Translations under genes and position numbers: made by a program
In this document: one piece after another, positions 1 to 8,085 of the stretch
Layout: every line of letters begins with the position of its first letter
Numbering within the stretch: position 1 is the stretch's first letter
Notes under the pieces: generated by a model
What the model was told of the DNA's origin: nothing
The model's database searches: none
The model's input: only the letters and a program-made list of their open reading frames with translations
Virus record (IMG/VR): IMGVR_UViG_3300034101_005859
Coordinates: 1 to 64,000 of that record
Direction: 5' to 3' (one strand)
Length of the DNA: 64,000 bases
From: a virus

Positions 1-239
1 GGCTCTGGCTCTGGTGCTGGTGTTGGTGCTGGTGCTGGCTCTGGTGCTGGCTCTGGTGCTGGTGCTGGTTCACCAATCATTTCAATTTCTGATTTAGGAT
101 TAGCTTTCTTAAAACGCTCAATGCATTTTTCCAAACCGCCAGCATCATCAATCGTTTCTTTAGACCATTTGGAAATAATATTGTCATTTTTATCCATAAC
201 AACATATTTCTTTTCTTCTGTTTTAATCTTGTACTTCAT
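1..239 (-). CDS. Partial protein with Pro/Ala/Glu-rich repeat tail (3' end off window)
   Basis: An ATG at 239 opens a frame that runs without a stop to the left edge, so the C-terminus is missing. The first ~55 residues are a charged globular stretch starting MKYKIKTEEKKY. After that comes a low-complexity tail of alternating Pro with Ala or Glu (EPAPAPEPAPEP pattern), encoded by the GGTGCTGGCTCT-type repeat at 1-70. An AAGGAG ribosome binding site sits a few bases upstream of the ATG. The start overlaps the end of the next gene by 17 bases, typical of this packed operon. Such tails are often flexible linkers. No family was recognised. Confidence 0.7.
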   Translation of the reverse strand, partial: MKYKIKTEEKKYVVMDKNDNIISKWSKETIDDAGGLEKCIERFKKANPKSEIEMIGEPAPAPEPAPEPAPAPTPAPEPE

Positions 240-642
240 TTTTAGGACTCCTTTTAACATGAAAGATGCCATCTATTTCTTTACATTCAAATCCATAGTA
301 TTTATACCATTTCAATAATCTTTCCAATTGCAAGCCAGAATAAAAATTGTCATTTCCAGTTATAGAAGGACCAACCAAATTAGGCTGCGCTCTTCCCGTA
401 ATAACCACACCATACTTGTCAGCTAAATTACAAATAAAATAAAGTGTTCTATTGGCCCCAATAGCATCAAAAGAAATTATATTCTGAACTCGAAATTCAT
501 TAGGATCTATAAATTTACACTTCAAAAGAGTTGAAAAATGCTTGAAATGACTTCCGCTTAATTCAACAAAATCCCCGTGTGTCCAATGATGTCCACACGG
601 GGTGCAATTTTTTTCAAAATCTTCCTTAAAAGATAAAATCAT
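223..642 (-). CDS. Hypothetical protein, weak acetyltransferase-like C-terminus
   Basis: 139 residues. The C-terminal third contains LLKWYKYYGFE, a pattern like the end of GNAT N-acetyltransferase folds, after a strand-like LADKYGVVITGRAQ. No clear acetyl-CoA loop was seen, so this is only a hint. The N-terminus has an unpaired CxxC (CTPC). The start lies 3 bases after the stop of the preceding gene with no obvious Shine-Dalgarno, suggesting translational coupling. The function could equally be something else. Confidence 0.55.
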   Translation of the reverse strand: MILSFKEDFEKNCTPCGHHWTHGDFVELSGSHFKHFSTLLKCKFIDPNEFRVQNIISFDAIGANRTLYFICNLADKYGVVITGRAQPNLVGPSITGNDNFYSGLQLERLLKWYKYYGFECKEIDGIFHVKRSPKNEVQD

Positions 643-645
643 ATA

Positions 646-993
646 TCAAGGATTATAATCAGAAGTAAACAAAGCAGATGGACTCTTGATTACAATGAAA
701 TCGACTTCCCTTTTCTTAGTTCCGGTAATGTCAAAGCTTTCAACAAGACCATCGCCATCAAGATTCTTATCAACACCATATGTCTTACCAGAACAAAGAA
801 TAGTCAATTTTTCAGGCACATCTTTAATATTAGATGGTAAATTAACAGTAACTGAACCATCATTATTGTAAATTGTGCCATGCCAGACAACATGTGGATC
901 AAGCAACGATGCGTATTGATCACGAAGATTGCCGGGACCACGGGTGACATCTGCTGCTCCCGCACCGACTCCTGTTACTGAAGATGCTCCCAT
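646..993 (-). CDS. Small probable virion protein with MGASSVTG N-terminus
   Basis: 115 residues, no family recognised. The first eight residues (MGASSVTG) and the following Gly/Ala-rich stretch are shared with the protein at 1259-1840, and the DNA upstream of both starts is duplicated as well. The body looks like a small beta-rich domain with NNDGSVTVNLPSN and a DLDGDG-like acidic loop (NLDGDGLVE). A GGAGG ribosome site precedes the ATG and an ATAAATA box lies about 53 bases upstream, suggesting late expression and hence a structural role. That role is inference. Confidence 0.65.
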   Translation of the reverse strand: MGASSVTGVGAGAADVTRGPGNLRDQYASLLDPHVVWHGTIYNNDGSVTVNLPSNIKDVPEKLTILCSGKTYGVDKNLDGDGLVESFDITGTKKREVDFIVIKSPSALFTSDYNP

Positions 994-1258
994 TTTATCT
1001 CCTCCAAAAAATATTTAATTTTTCTACATAATGAAACATTCAATTTATTTATGCAAACCAACACATATTTAGGAATTCAGCTATGTTTATTTGGTGAAAA
1101 TCATTCCTTTTTCAACCTTCTTTCTTCTTTGCAATCACTTTAACCAAACATATTCCTTGTAAAAATTCTTGTTGCCCCTCGATTCAGTTAAAGGTTCAAA
1201 TGGCAACCAAGTTCCTCCATCTGACTCGCAAACAATTTTATAAGATTTATTTTTCTAT
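994..1258. other. Intergenic region with duplicated leader and coding remnant
   Basis: 265 bases between 646-993 and 1259-1840. Bases 994 to about 1110 are ~80% like 1841-1965, including the ATAAATA box (1046-1052 and 1892-1898). Bases 1138-1254 (minus) form 39 open codons without ATG, ending at 1135, that read like protein (YKIVCESDGGTWLPFE). This could be a fragment or a small gene with unusual start. Confidence 0.5.
1046..1052 (-). promoter_or_regulatory. ATAAATA late-promoter-like box
   Basis: Minus-strand ATAAATA 53 bases before ATG 993. The paralogous copy lies at 1892-1898, 52 bases before ATG 1840. Confidence 0.5.
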
Positions 1259-1840
1259 TTATGTATTCGTGCCAAAGGGATTACTTACAGTTTGACCACC
1301 ATCTGCAATGACATCTCCTTGTATCCAGTAAATAGTTCCCAAACTAATCGCTACCACATAACTTCCTATGATGCCACCAGTGCTATTATTGGTTCCATAT
1401 TCGATTTTGTTACTCGTAGCACTGGCAGCAAAAGTTCTAGTTTCAGCTACGCCATTTTTATATAGCGTTAGACTACCAGTCATTGAATCAGAAAAAGGAT
1501 AGCACTGGATGAAAAATTGATCTGGGCGAACTGTGGTTAAAAATCGAAATTTCTGCCCAATTGTAGTAGTGCTTAATTCTGGCAATGTTATAAATCCATT
1601 TGGTCCATGATCTAATAAAAACAGTTTTCCATCATCGGATGCAGATATCTGATGAACAGGAAGCGATACAACCGAATTGGTATACGACACTATAATCGAA
1701 ATTTCAGAGGAAGATGATGCGTTAGCAATTGCTGAATTCACATCTGCTGCTAGGTTTAGTATTTTTACATTATTTTGAATTCTCGGAAAAGAATTCTCTA
1801 CTGCTCCGTTGCCTGTACCTGTTACTGAAGATGCTCCCAT
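1259..1840 (-). CDS. Probable virion protein, MGASSVTG paralogue N-terminus
   Basis: 193 residues from the ATG at 1840. An earlier in-frame ATG at 1885 exists, but AAGGAG sits just upstream of 1840 and the resulting N-terminus MGASSVTGTGNGA matches the neighbour at 646-993. The rest is Ser/Thr/Ile-rich and beta-like (SIIVSYTNSVVSLPVHQ, GTIYWIQGDVIADG), as in tail or head fibre and decoration proteins. An ATAAATA box lies at the same distance upstream as in the paralogue. Function is inferred from composition and promoter type only. Confidence 0.65.
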   Translation of the reverse strand: MGASSVTGTGNGAVENSFPRIQNNVKILNLAADVNSAIANASSSSEISIIVSYTNSVVSLPVHQISASDDGKLFLLDHGPNGFITLPELSTTTIGQKFRFLTTVRPDQFFIQCYPFSDSMTGSLTLYKNGVAETRTFAASATSNKIEYGTNNSTGGIIGSYVVAISLGTIYWIQGDVIADGGQTVSNPFGTNT

Positions 1841-1891
1841 TTTTCTCCTTGAAAAAATACTTAATTTTTTCATATGATGAAACATCCAATT

Positions 1892-1898
1892 TATTTAT
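1892..1898 (-). promoter_or_regulatory. ATAAATA late-promoter-like box
   Basis: Minus-strand ATAAATA 52 bases before ATG 1840, in the second copy of the duplicated leader. Confidence 0.5.
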
Positions 1899-1946
1899 GT
1901 AAACCAACAAACACTTAGAAATTTGACTATGTCAATTTGGTGAAAA

Positions 1947-2321
1947 TCATTCCTTTTTCAACAATCGGCTTAGATGATATGATTTACCAATAATTTCTAT
2001 TTCACGATCATCAAACCTGACACAATAACAATTGTCGCCACGAAAATCAATAGCAACTATCTCAAAATCAGGAATTTTCAAACCAGCCTTCTCATAATCT
2101 TTAGCAAGCCTAAATAAAGATAAATATGCAGTCTCATATTCACAAAACATCAAAGGGCGATTCAAATCACACTTATCAATAATTCCATCGTATACATCCT
2201 CGCAAACAACCCACCTAGAACCAACAAATCTTAACTGATATCTGGCTATATAAACACCATCATGATTGATTGATGAACAATCATAAAGACGACTTTTTGA
2301 TTGCTTAAAAAAATCAGGCAT
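1947..2321 (-). CDS. Hypothetical protein
   Basis: 124 residues, no family recognised. It has several Cys (DCSS, VVCEDV, KCDL, MFCEYE, NCYC) without a regular zinc-binding spacing. The C-terminal codons (LLKKE-stop) lie inside the segment duplicated upstream of 646-993, so the duplication unit includes the end of this gene. The ribosome site is AAAGG before ATG 2321. It lies in the same direction as its neighbours and is probably co-transcribed. Confidence 0.6.
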   Translation of the reverse strand: MPDFFKQSKSRLYDCSSINHDGVYIARYQLRFVGSRWVVCEDVYDGIIDKCDLNRPLMFCEYETAYLSLFRLAKDYEKAGLKIPDFEIVAIDFRGDNCYCVRFDDREIEIIGKSYHLSRLLKKE

Positions 2322-2356
2322 AAGAAACCTTTATTTTTTCAACAATCACAATTAAT

Positions 2357-3229
2357 TTAATGCTCAACAACAACCCTGATCTTTGAATTATAACCAATAG
2401 GCAAGTTATTTACAATACCACGAAATACACCCTCGTCCTTATCCATCCTGACCATAACACGCAAATTTTTCAAATCCAATAAAATTTGACCAGTCGTATG
2501 CATCAACCATGGACTCTTTGTCCTGTAAGGATTCAAAAATGGATCAGATACATATTTTTTTTTCAAAATGTCCAAAACATCACTTGGCAAATTAACATCC
2601 ACCAAATTCTTCTGAGCCAAATTCATCCTGCTGTGAGAAGACTCCTTCTTCCTACCCTTGTTATAACCAGCTTCTTTGTCATATATGCCATGATTTGTTC
2701 TCACAGTCACAGAATCATCATCCGAAACCCTTTTAACAACCTTGCTATCTTTTGTGATTTCTAAAGCATATAAATTAACACCATCACTTACCAATGTCTG
2801 ACCACGAAGACCAACATTCTTACCCTTTTTATTCTTGCCATTCACAATGCTATGAACCATGTCTTTAAGATTAACATGCGACAAAGCCTGCCTTATCTTA
2901 TTGCCCTCATTTGTTACTATCTTCTTATGCTTGTCGTCAGGAACCTTCTTGCCATTTATAACACGCAATCCTTCCTTCTCATCCTGATTCACCATCAAAC
3001 TACTACTCACCATCCCTAAACCATACTCATTCATCCCTTCACACCAATCTGTATCAATATCATGCCAGTACATAACCTCTGTACCATTAATTAATTCATG
3101 AATTATTTCAACATTGGCCTTGTATCCACGATCACGATTCTTGGCCAATACAACACCATCCTGTAGTCGCACACCAGCAACCACACACTCATTTAATGAT
3201 GCGTTTTCAATAAAATTACGGAATTCCAT
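2357..3229 (-). CDS. Ntn hydrolase (linear amide C-N hydrolase / acyltransferase-like)
   Basis: 290 residues resembling the choloylglycine-hydrolase / acyl-CoA:6-APA acyltransferase group of N-terminal nucleophile hydrolases. The likely nucleophile is Cys15 (NEC-VVAGVRL), followed by LAKNRDR, the usual Arg/Asp loop of the family, then NEYGLGMVSSS, and a late VRTNHGIYDKEAGY segment with R/S-rich SSHSRM. In these enzymes a short propeptide is removed to expose the Cys. Here 14 residues precede it. Family members cleave linear amides such as acyl-peptides or bile salts. The substrate here is unknown. No Shine-Dalgarno is seen, and an ATAAATA box ends 5 bases before the ATG, so the mRNA may be leaderless. 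Confidence 0.72.
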   Translation of the reverse strand: MEFRNFIENASLNECVVAGVRLQDGVVLAKNRDRGYKANVEIIHELINGTEVMYWHDIDTDWCEGMNEYGLGMVSSSLMVNQDEKEGLRVINGKKVPDDKHKKIVTNEGNKIRQALSHVNLKDMVHSIVNGKNKKGKNVGLRGQTLVSDGVNLYALEITKDSKVVKRVSDDDSVTVRTNHGIYDKEAGYNKGRKKESSHSRMNLAQKNLVDVNLPSDVLDILKKKYVSDPFLNPYRTKSPWLMHTTGQILLDLKNLRVMVRMDKDEGVFRGIVNNLPIGYNSKIRVVVEH

Positions 3230-3233
3230 ATGT

Positions 3234-3240
3234 TATTTAT
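3234..3240 (-). promoter_or_regulatory. ATAAATA late-promoter-like box abutting the Ntn hydrolase start
   Basis: ATAAATA on the minus strand, ending 5 bases from ATG 3229. T4-type late promoters are a TATAAATA box about 6 bases before the transcript start, which would put the transcript start at or next to the ATG. Confidence 0.35.
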
Positions 3241-3322
3241 GCAAAACATTCACAACAAAAGTTAAAATAATTTAAGACCTCATCTTTTGAAGATAAAATA
3301 TTGTTTATATTATAAATACTAA

Positions 3323-4852
3323 TTATTTTTTCTTTTTCTTTGACTCATACAGAGCCTTCATCTTCTCAGAACGACAAGGCTTACACATAGTACAATATCC
3401 ATCACGCTTGCTCTTGTCAGGACTAAATTGCTCAAATAATTTAACTTCCTTACACTTATTACATTCCTTCTTACCATCACATGAATGGGGATTATCTTTC
3501 CTCAAACTCAATTTAGGTTTGCTGCCAGCTATATGCCCTCCCTCACGCTCACAAATGTATCGCCCATTCCTAGCTATGTTCTTGTCATAAGTCAGCCTCA
3601 GAGCCGTATGAACCTCATTACAGAAGGCACAGGGGACTTCTACAGTTTTTGTAGCTATATGTTTTTTGTAATGTTTTTTCACACTTTCATTGCGACGATC
3701 TCTTCTTTCTTCTACATAATCAATTCCTTGTATTTCTGAAAGAAACATGTCAGCCCAACAAACAGCTTTGTATTCAGAATCAAATCCCAGTTCTGTCTCT
3801 GTCCACAACTGGAATCTCCAACTGTTTTCACGAGCAATTTTCTTGTTGTCTTCAATTTGTTGCTTACATGCTTCTATTTTGAGTCTTGGTTTGACTTCAA
3901 TTATTGAAACAACGCCAGATTTGTATGTAACGAGAAAATCAATAATTCTTTCCCTTCCGTCAATAGAAGCTGTAACTTGAGTAGTATAAAAATCAACAGC
4001 TTCATCGTTGTCAAGTATTGTTGCCGCTCTTAACTCATAGCTTGATTGATAATAAATTGTTTTCGGTCTGCTTTTTTTAGTTTCATAAAAACCATGCCTG
4101 CGAGTAGCAAATGAATTTGTAACAACTTTTCTAAGTTTGTATATCCAACGCTTTTTTCCAGCGTCATAAACCTGAACCAAACCTCTTTCTTCTGCCCATT
4201 GCCTTTCTGTCATTCCTTCTGGACAGTCAACATTCTGCTTTTTTTGGCTTTGTTTGCTATAAGCCTTTTCAATATTTTCACGCTCAACATAAAAGTAATC
4301 AGGAACCAATTCACTTTCTAAAGTAAAGCCGAGTTTATCATAAACAGTTCCAAGACTGTAACGATTATCACTAAAGCTGATTATCTTATCGATTCCTTGA
4401 GCTTTTGCCCAAACTACAGCAGCATTAAATAATTTACTGGCTCCACCAACTACCCTTACATTATTCTTAAAACACATCCTATCAAGCAAAACATCTTCAT
4501 TGTTGCGATGATGTCTTCCCAAAGAAAGAACTCCTAGAAGCTCATCTCCTTCAAATATTCCAAATGCAATAATCGCAAGGGTGTTTGCTCCTTGAATGTG
4601 ATATTTATTACAGAATTTTCTCATCACATCAGTTTCAATTGCTGTTACTTTGCATTTTCTTGCAAAAACCGATCTCATGTTGTTGCTTGTGTATGAATTA
4701 ACATGTGATTTGATCTGTTGTTCTTTTTTTATGAATTCATGTTTATAGAAAAGGAATGAATTTGGATTTGTTTTGCGGGCAACTTCAAGGACTTCCTTAG
4801 CCCAATGCTTATTCTGATTCAACTCATTCATCACGATGATGTTCGGTTCCAT
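3323..4852 (-). CDS. GNAT-like / PD-(D/E)XK / zinc-finger protein, candidate homing endonuclease
   Basis: 509 residues from ATG 4852, chosen over the upstream in-frame ATG because AGAGGTG precedes it. Residues ~60-190 form the GNAT-like module found in phage homing-endonuclease-like proteins (GVLSLGRHH, RVVGGASKLF, SFSDNRYSLG, YDKLGF). Residues ~268-350 resemble a TnsA-type PD-(D/E)XK nuclease, with E273 (SSYELRA), D305 (IIDFLV) and E319-V-K321 (IIEVKPRL). Two Cys clusters follow: C408/C411/C434 and the HNH-companion motif CNKCKEV...GYCTMCKPC (C464/467/487/490/493). The gene sits alone between the capsid gene and an Ntn hydrolase, a typical spot for a mobile endonuclease. It could also be a defence or DNA-repair nuclease. 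Confidence 0.68.
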   Translation of the reverse strand: MEPNIIVMNELNQNKHWAKEVLEVARKTNPNSFLFYKHEFIKKEQQIKSHVNSYTSNNMRSVFARKCKVTAIETDVMRKFCNKYHIQGANTLAIIAFGIFEGDELLGVLSLGRHHRNNEDVLLDRMCFKNNVRVVGGASKLFNAAVVWAKAQGIDKIISFSDNRYSLGTVYDKLGFTLESELVPDYFYVERENIEKAYSKQSQKKQNVDCPEGMTERQWAEERGLVQVYDAGKKRWIYKLRKVVTNSFATRRHGFYETKKSRPKTIYYQSSYELRAATILDNDEAVDFYTTQVTASIDGRERIIDFLVTYKSGVVSIIEVKPRLKIEACKQQIEDNKKIARENSWRFQLWTETELGFDSEYKAVCWADMFLSEIQGIDYVEERRDRRNESVKKHYKKHIATKTVEVPCAFCNEVHTALRLTYDKNIARNGRYICEREGGHIAGSKPKLSLRKDNPHSCDGKKECNKCKEVKLFEQFSPDKSKRDGYCTMCKPCRSEKMKALYESKKKKK

Positions 4853-4963
4853 GTAACACCTCTTTTTCTTATTGCCCCGCAAAGGTATTATAGTAAGCAA
4901 ATTTTAGAAATCAAGGATTTTTTCAGCAATTTTAAGAAAATATTTAGATGCTTGTAAAAAGGG

Positions 4964-4988
4964 AAAACCCCGGTTTTTCCGGGGTTTT
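4964..4988 (-). terminator. Rho-independent terminator of the capsid gene
   Basis: Perfect 10-bp stem AAAACCCCGG / CCGGGGTTTT with a 5-base loop. Read on the minus strand it is followed by CCCTTTTT. It lies 34 bases beyond the capsid stop codon and separates the highly expressed head genes from the endonuclease gene. Confidence 0.85.
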
Positions 4989-5021
4989 CTTGGGTTTGCG
5001 ATAGTAAATCGTGCATAAAAA

Positions 5022-6458
5022 TCAGATGACGAAATTAGCAATACTGAGGCGTGCGTAAAATTTTGCCCCCTCACGAAGCAGCTTTTTTCCATAGCGAGTG
5101 AGAATTCCCTTGCGTGGGCAGAAGCTCTCTGGATCGAGAACAACTGGTGTCTGGGTCAATGGAACATATGGGCAGTAGAAGTATCCGCTGTCCATGTAAG
5201 AGTCGCCCTTGTAACCCATCAACAACTGATTGCTTGGGAAGAGAGGATCTTTGTAGAGTCTCCAGCGATTGTTCACGGTGCCGACATACTGGATGCCGAG
5301 TGAGCTTGTGAAGGTTTCAGAAGGTGCAGGAGCGAAACCGGCTGTTGCTGTTTCAAAGATTGAAGCAACTTCAGGTGAGGTCACGATGAAGTTTGCGCCA
5401 CCACGAAGGGTCTTTCTGTGGATGACATTGGAAATTTCGACAACCTTAACATAAAGGCTTTCGTACTTTTCCTTGATCGTTTCGCCGAGTGCAGTGTTGA
5501 AGTCCCAAGCTGAGACAGTACCTGCGTTGTTGCGAAGATCGGTGAGAACTTCACGGTCGATTTCGAGGTTGATTTCCTGAGCGAGAACAGCGGTGAGTTC
5601 AGCTTCAGCGTCAAGATTGTGCTGTGAGCGAAGATCCTGCTGTGCTTCATAAGACCATACAGCCTTGAGCTTACGGGTCTTAGCAGCGATTTCTTCTGAT
5701 TCAATTACGAGATTGATTTCAGGAAGATCTTGGTTGCACTCCATGTTGTATTCGTAGCTCAAAACTGCGTTGTTTGAGCCGGGAGCGCCGTTCCAAGTAA
5801 GGGTGAGTTCGCCTGTGGTTGTCTGAAGAGTACCAGATGTAACCTTTGGTGAAGGAGAGCCGATATCTGAGAAGGTGAAAGTTCCGCTAGCAGACACGGT
5901 GAATGTTTGAATAGCAGTAGCGCCATCATAGATAGTGCCTGTTATTGTTCCGGCAAGGATTGGCGTGTGTTCAAGAGGAGCGAACACGCTTACAACACCA
6001 GCGCCAGCATCAGTGCTGGTTGTTTCATTCTGGATGAACTGGCTGGAATAGAAGATGTCGAGATTGGCAGTACCATCGGCTCTCTGCATGAGTGAGTTGG
6101 CATCGTCGCCGGGGAATCCGCCGTTATTGTCAGCACCACGGGTAGCGCCCTTGTTGCTTGAATAACGGAAGCGGAGATAGTAGACCAAGCCGGTTGGGCC
6201 AAGGAGAGGCTGTACGGAAACGATCTTATTTGCGATAAGCTGTGGGTAGATACGACGAACAAGTGGAATTGAAATCCTCTTGAACTGTGCGACATCTCCA
6301 GTATCGGTTGAGACTTCGTTCATGAGTCTCTGGTTTTCGAGCAGAACTGCGGTAGCGGAGCGGACATAACGATCTTGAATGCCTTCAAGGAGTCCGGTCT
6401 GCTTCCAACGAGTTTCTAGCTCCCTAGCCTCGTTCAAAAATCTAGAATTAGCGTTCAT
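5022..6458 (-). CDS. Major capsid protein (T4 gp23 family)
   Basis: 478 residues forming the main shell lattice. Family signatures: ISIPLVRRIYPQLIAN with QPLLGPTGLVYYLRFRYS (residues ~63-100), TRKLKAVWSYEAQQDLRSQH (~261-280), followed by DAEAELT, and the C-terminal PRKGILTRYGKKLL. T4 gp23 is 521 residues. Here the N-terminal pre-domain is short, and residues ~160-240 hold a beta-rich insertion (TGTIYDG, GELTLTWNGAPG) between the N-terminal region and the main fold, in the place where some relatives carry surface insertions. It lies downstream of portal, protease and scaffold in the usual T4 order and ends at a strong terminator. Confidence 0.95.
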   Translation of the reverse strand: MNANSRFLNEARELETRWKQTGLLEGIQDRYVRSATAVLLENQRLMNEVSTDTGDVAQFKRISIPLVRRIYPQLIANKIVSVQPLLGPTGLVYYLRFRYSSNKGATRGADNNGGFPGDDANSLMQRADGTANLDIFYSSQFIQNETTSTDAGAGVVSVFAPLEHTPILAGTITGTIYDGATAIQTFTVSASGTFTFSDIGSPSPKVTSGTLQTTTGELTLTWNGAPGSNNAVLSYEYNMECNQDLPEINLVIESEEIAAKTRKLKAVWSYEAQQDLRSQHNLDAEAELTAVLAQEINLEIDREVLTDLRNNAGTVSAWDFNTALGETIKEKYESLYVKVVEISNVIHRKTLRGGANFIVTSPEVASIFETATAGFAPAPSETFTSSLGIQYVGTVNNRWRLYKDPLFPSNQLLMGYKGDSYMDSGYFYCPYVPLTQTPVVLDPESFCPRKGILTRYGKKLLREGAKFYARLSIANFVI

Positions 6459-6489
6459 ATGTTTTTCCTATTCTTTAAGCTAAAAGGAG

Positions 6490-7389
6490 TTACTTAGTTT
6501 GTTTCAGACCCGACAGGACCAACAATTGGTCCATGTCAGAACCTCCAGCAGAGGAGTTGTTATGTTCCGAAATAACAACATTATCGCTGGAAATGCTTCC
6601 TCTCCCCGATACATTCTTTGCTTTCTGCGCTCTTTCATTCTGTTCGGAAATAACTGCTGACTTCCTTTCCTTGGCCACAAATCTGCGGCTTTCGGTGATG
6701 AGGTCATTAGCTTGACGAACTGCTTCGTTCAGCTTGGTGTTTTCGGTGCTGATACGAATGTTTCTTGCTTCAAGGATTCTCATTTGGCCCCTCATAGCTT
6801 CAACTTCACGGGTAGCTTCTTCAAGTCTTTCGCCGCTTACACCGTATTCATCATTGCTGATGTAGTTTGAGGCGATATTAACGATCTTGTCGAGAGCGAC
6901 CTTGTGTTCTGCAAGTCTTGGGTCTGTGAGAACATCACGGCGGGCTTGTTCGTAGATTTCGCTGCCCTTGATCTGGAGGAACTGATCGACCTTGTCAACG
7001 ATGTATTCTTTCATCTCGGCCAGTTTATGGTCGTATTCTTCATACATATCGACTTCAAGGTTTTCGTTCTTAGCTCTTTCAGATTTAAGCATCTGGTATG
7101 CTTCTTCATATCCTTCTTCGAGAGCGGAGTTATATTCCTGACCTTGAACTTCAAGGCGATTTCTGAGGTCTCCAATTATTGAGTAGGCTTCTTCATAGCC
7201 TTGTTCTGCAATCTTTTCAGCCTCAGCTAGTTCGCTGGTGAGTTCGGCATAGGCTTCCTCAAGTTTCTGATTATACTCAAATTCAAGGGATTCCTTGGCC
7301 TGCTCAAGTAGTTCGCCAACGGCGTTAGCGACTTCATTAACTTCATTCTCCGGTAGGAGATTCTTCAATGCTTCTACGATCTTGTCCAT
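6490..7389 (-). CDS. Prohead core scaffolding protein (gp22 type)
   Basis: 299 residues starting MDKIVEALKNLLPE at ATG 7389, which overlaps the protease stop as TAATG, indicating coupling. Almost the whole length is predicted alpha-helical coiled coil rich in Glu, Ala and Lys (EEAYAELTSELAEAEK, YEEAYQMLKSERAK). This matches phage scaffolds that fill the prohead and are cleaved by the protease before DNA packaging. Position between protease and capsid matches T4 gene 22. The C-terminal SDMDQLLVLSGLKQTK is a plausible capsid-binding tail (inference). Confidence 0.85.
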   Translation of the reverse strand: MDKIVEALKNLLPENEVNEVANAVGELLEQAKESLEFEYNQKLEEAYAELTSELAEAEKIAEQGYEEAYSIIGDLRNRLEVQGQEYNSALEEGYEEAYQMLKSERAKNENLEVDMYEEYDHKLAEMKEYIVDKVDQFLQIKGSEIYEQARRDVLTDPRLAEHKVALDKIVNIASNYISNDEYGVSGERLEEATREVEAMRGQMRILEARNIRISTENTKLNEAVRQANDLITESRRFVAKERKSAVISEQNERAQKAKNVSGRGSISSDNVVISEHNNSSAGGSDMDQLLVLSGLKQTK

Positions 7390-8075
7390 TAGCCTAACCT
7401 CGCTGTAATGTTTCGTGTTTGTTGTTCGATTATTCCGCCCAAACAAGCCAACAATGCATCTTTTCTGACATTATGTATGCGGCTACTTTCGTTTTTAACC
7501 GCATTTTTAGAAATTTCTGCATTATTTGCAGTTGGGGCATAACTTTCTTTCTTACCACTCGACACTTTCTCCTGAAATGCTGAGTGTGTGCTTGGATCTG
7601 CTACAGCATCGAAGGTAATGAGTTTGTAGCTTTCACCAATCACAAGGATTCCATTCTCGTCGCTTCTTCCGTTTCCTACTCCACGGCTTGATATCCCCAC
7701 ACGAACTCCATCGTTCAGTAGGGCCTTTAGAATTTTCCCATGTGGTGTATTGAGGATTTCTCCCTCTCCCATTAGGTTGTTGCCTTCCCACCATAGTTTA
7801 GTAACAATGTGAGAGCATTTTTCAAAGTGGATTATAGAATCGGTTGGGTGATCGAGTTCTCCGATCAGGCCACGGTTTTGGATAATCGGCAGAAGTTTCT
7901 TAACATTTTCGTCAAGAACTCCGTATGGATAGATTCTTTTATTTTTATTGATTGCTTCTGCTTCTTGGAATTTACCTTTGAACTTAGTCAGTCCCCTATC
8001 GGAGACTGACTCGTTAAGACTCATGGTAAATCCTCCGTTGTTGCAGCAATCAACTAGAAGGAATTGATTTTCCAT
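7389..8075 (-). CDS. Prohead maturation protease (gp21 type, S80/U9 family)
   Basis: 228 residues, serine protease of the herpesvirus-assemblin-like fold that processes scaffold and capsid. Visible catalytic pieces are His76 in GELDHPTDS and Ser129/130 in VRVGISSRGVG, with KLITFDAVADPST after it, a typical family segment. An AAGGAG site precedes ATG 8075. It is located directly upstream of the scaffold, and the 674-residue gene at 8086-10110 precedes it. The C-terminus (residues ~175-228) is extra, Ser/Asn-rich and probably removed by self-cleavage (inference). Confidence 0.9.
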   Translation of the reverse strand: MENQFLLVDCCNNGGFTMSLNESVSDRGLTKFKGKFQEAEAINKNKRIYPYGVLDENVKKLLPIIQNRGLIGELDHPTDSIIHFEKCSHIVTKLWWEGNNLMGEGEILNTPHGKILKALLNDGVRVGISSRGVGNGRSDENGILVIGESYKLITFDAVADPSTHSAFQEKVSSGKKESYAPTANNAEISKNAVKNESSRIHNVRKDALLACLGGIIEQQTRNITARLG

Positions 8076-8085
8076 TTATACTCCT

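Noticed and set aside
3311-3318. Perfect TATAAATA on the plus strand
   Set aside because: It points into the end of the endonuclease-like gene with no plus-strand gene downstream, so is probably chance in AT-rich DNA.
4904-5143. Minus-strand 79-codon frame across the capsid 3' end
   Set aside because: It overlaps capsid codons in another frame and runs through the terminator. No ribosome site.
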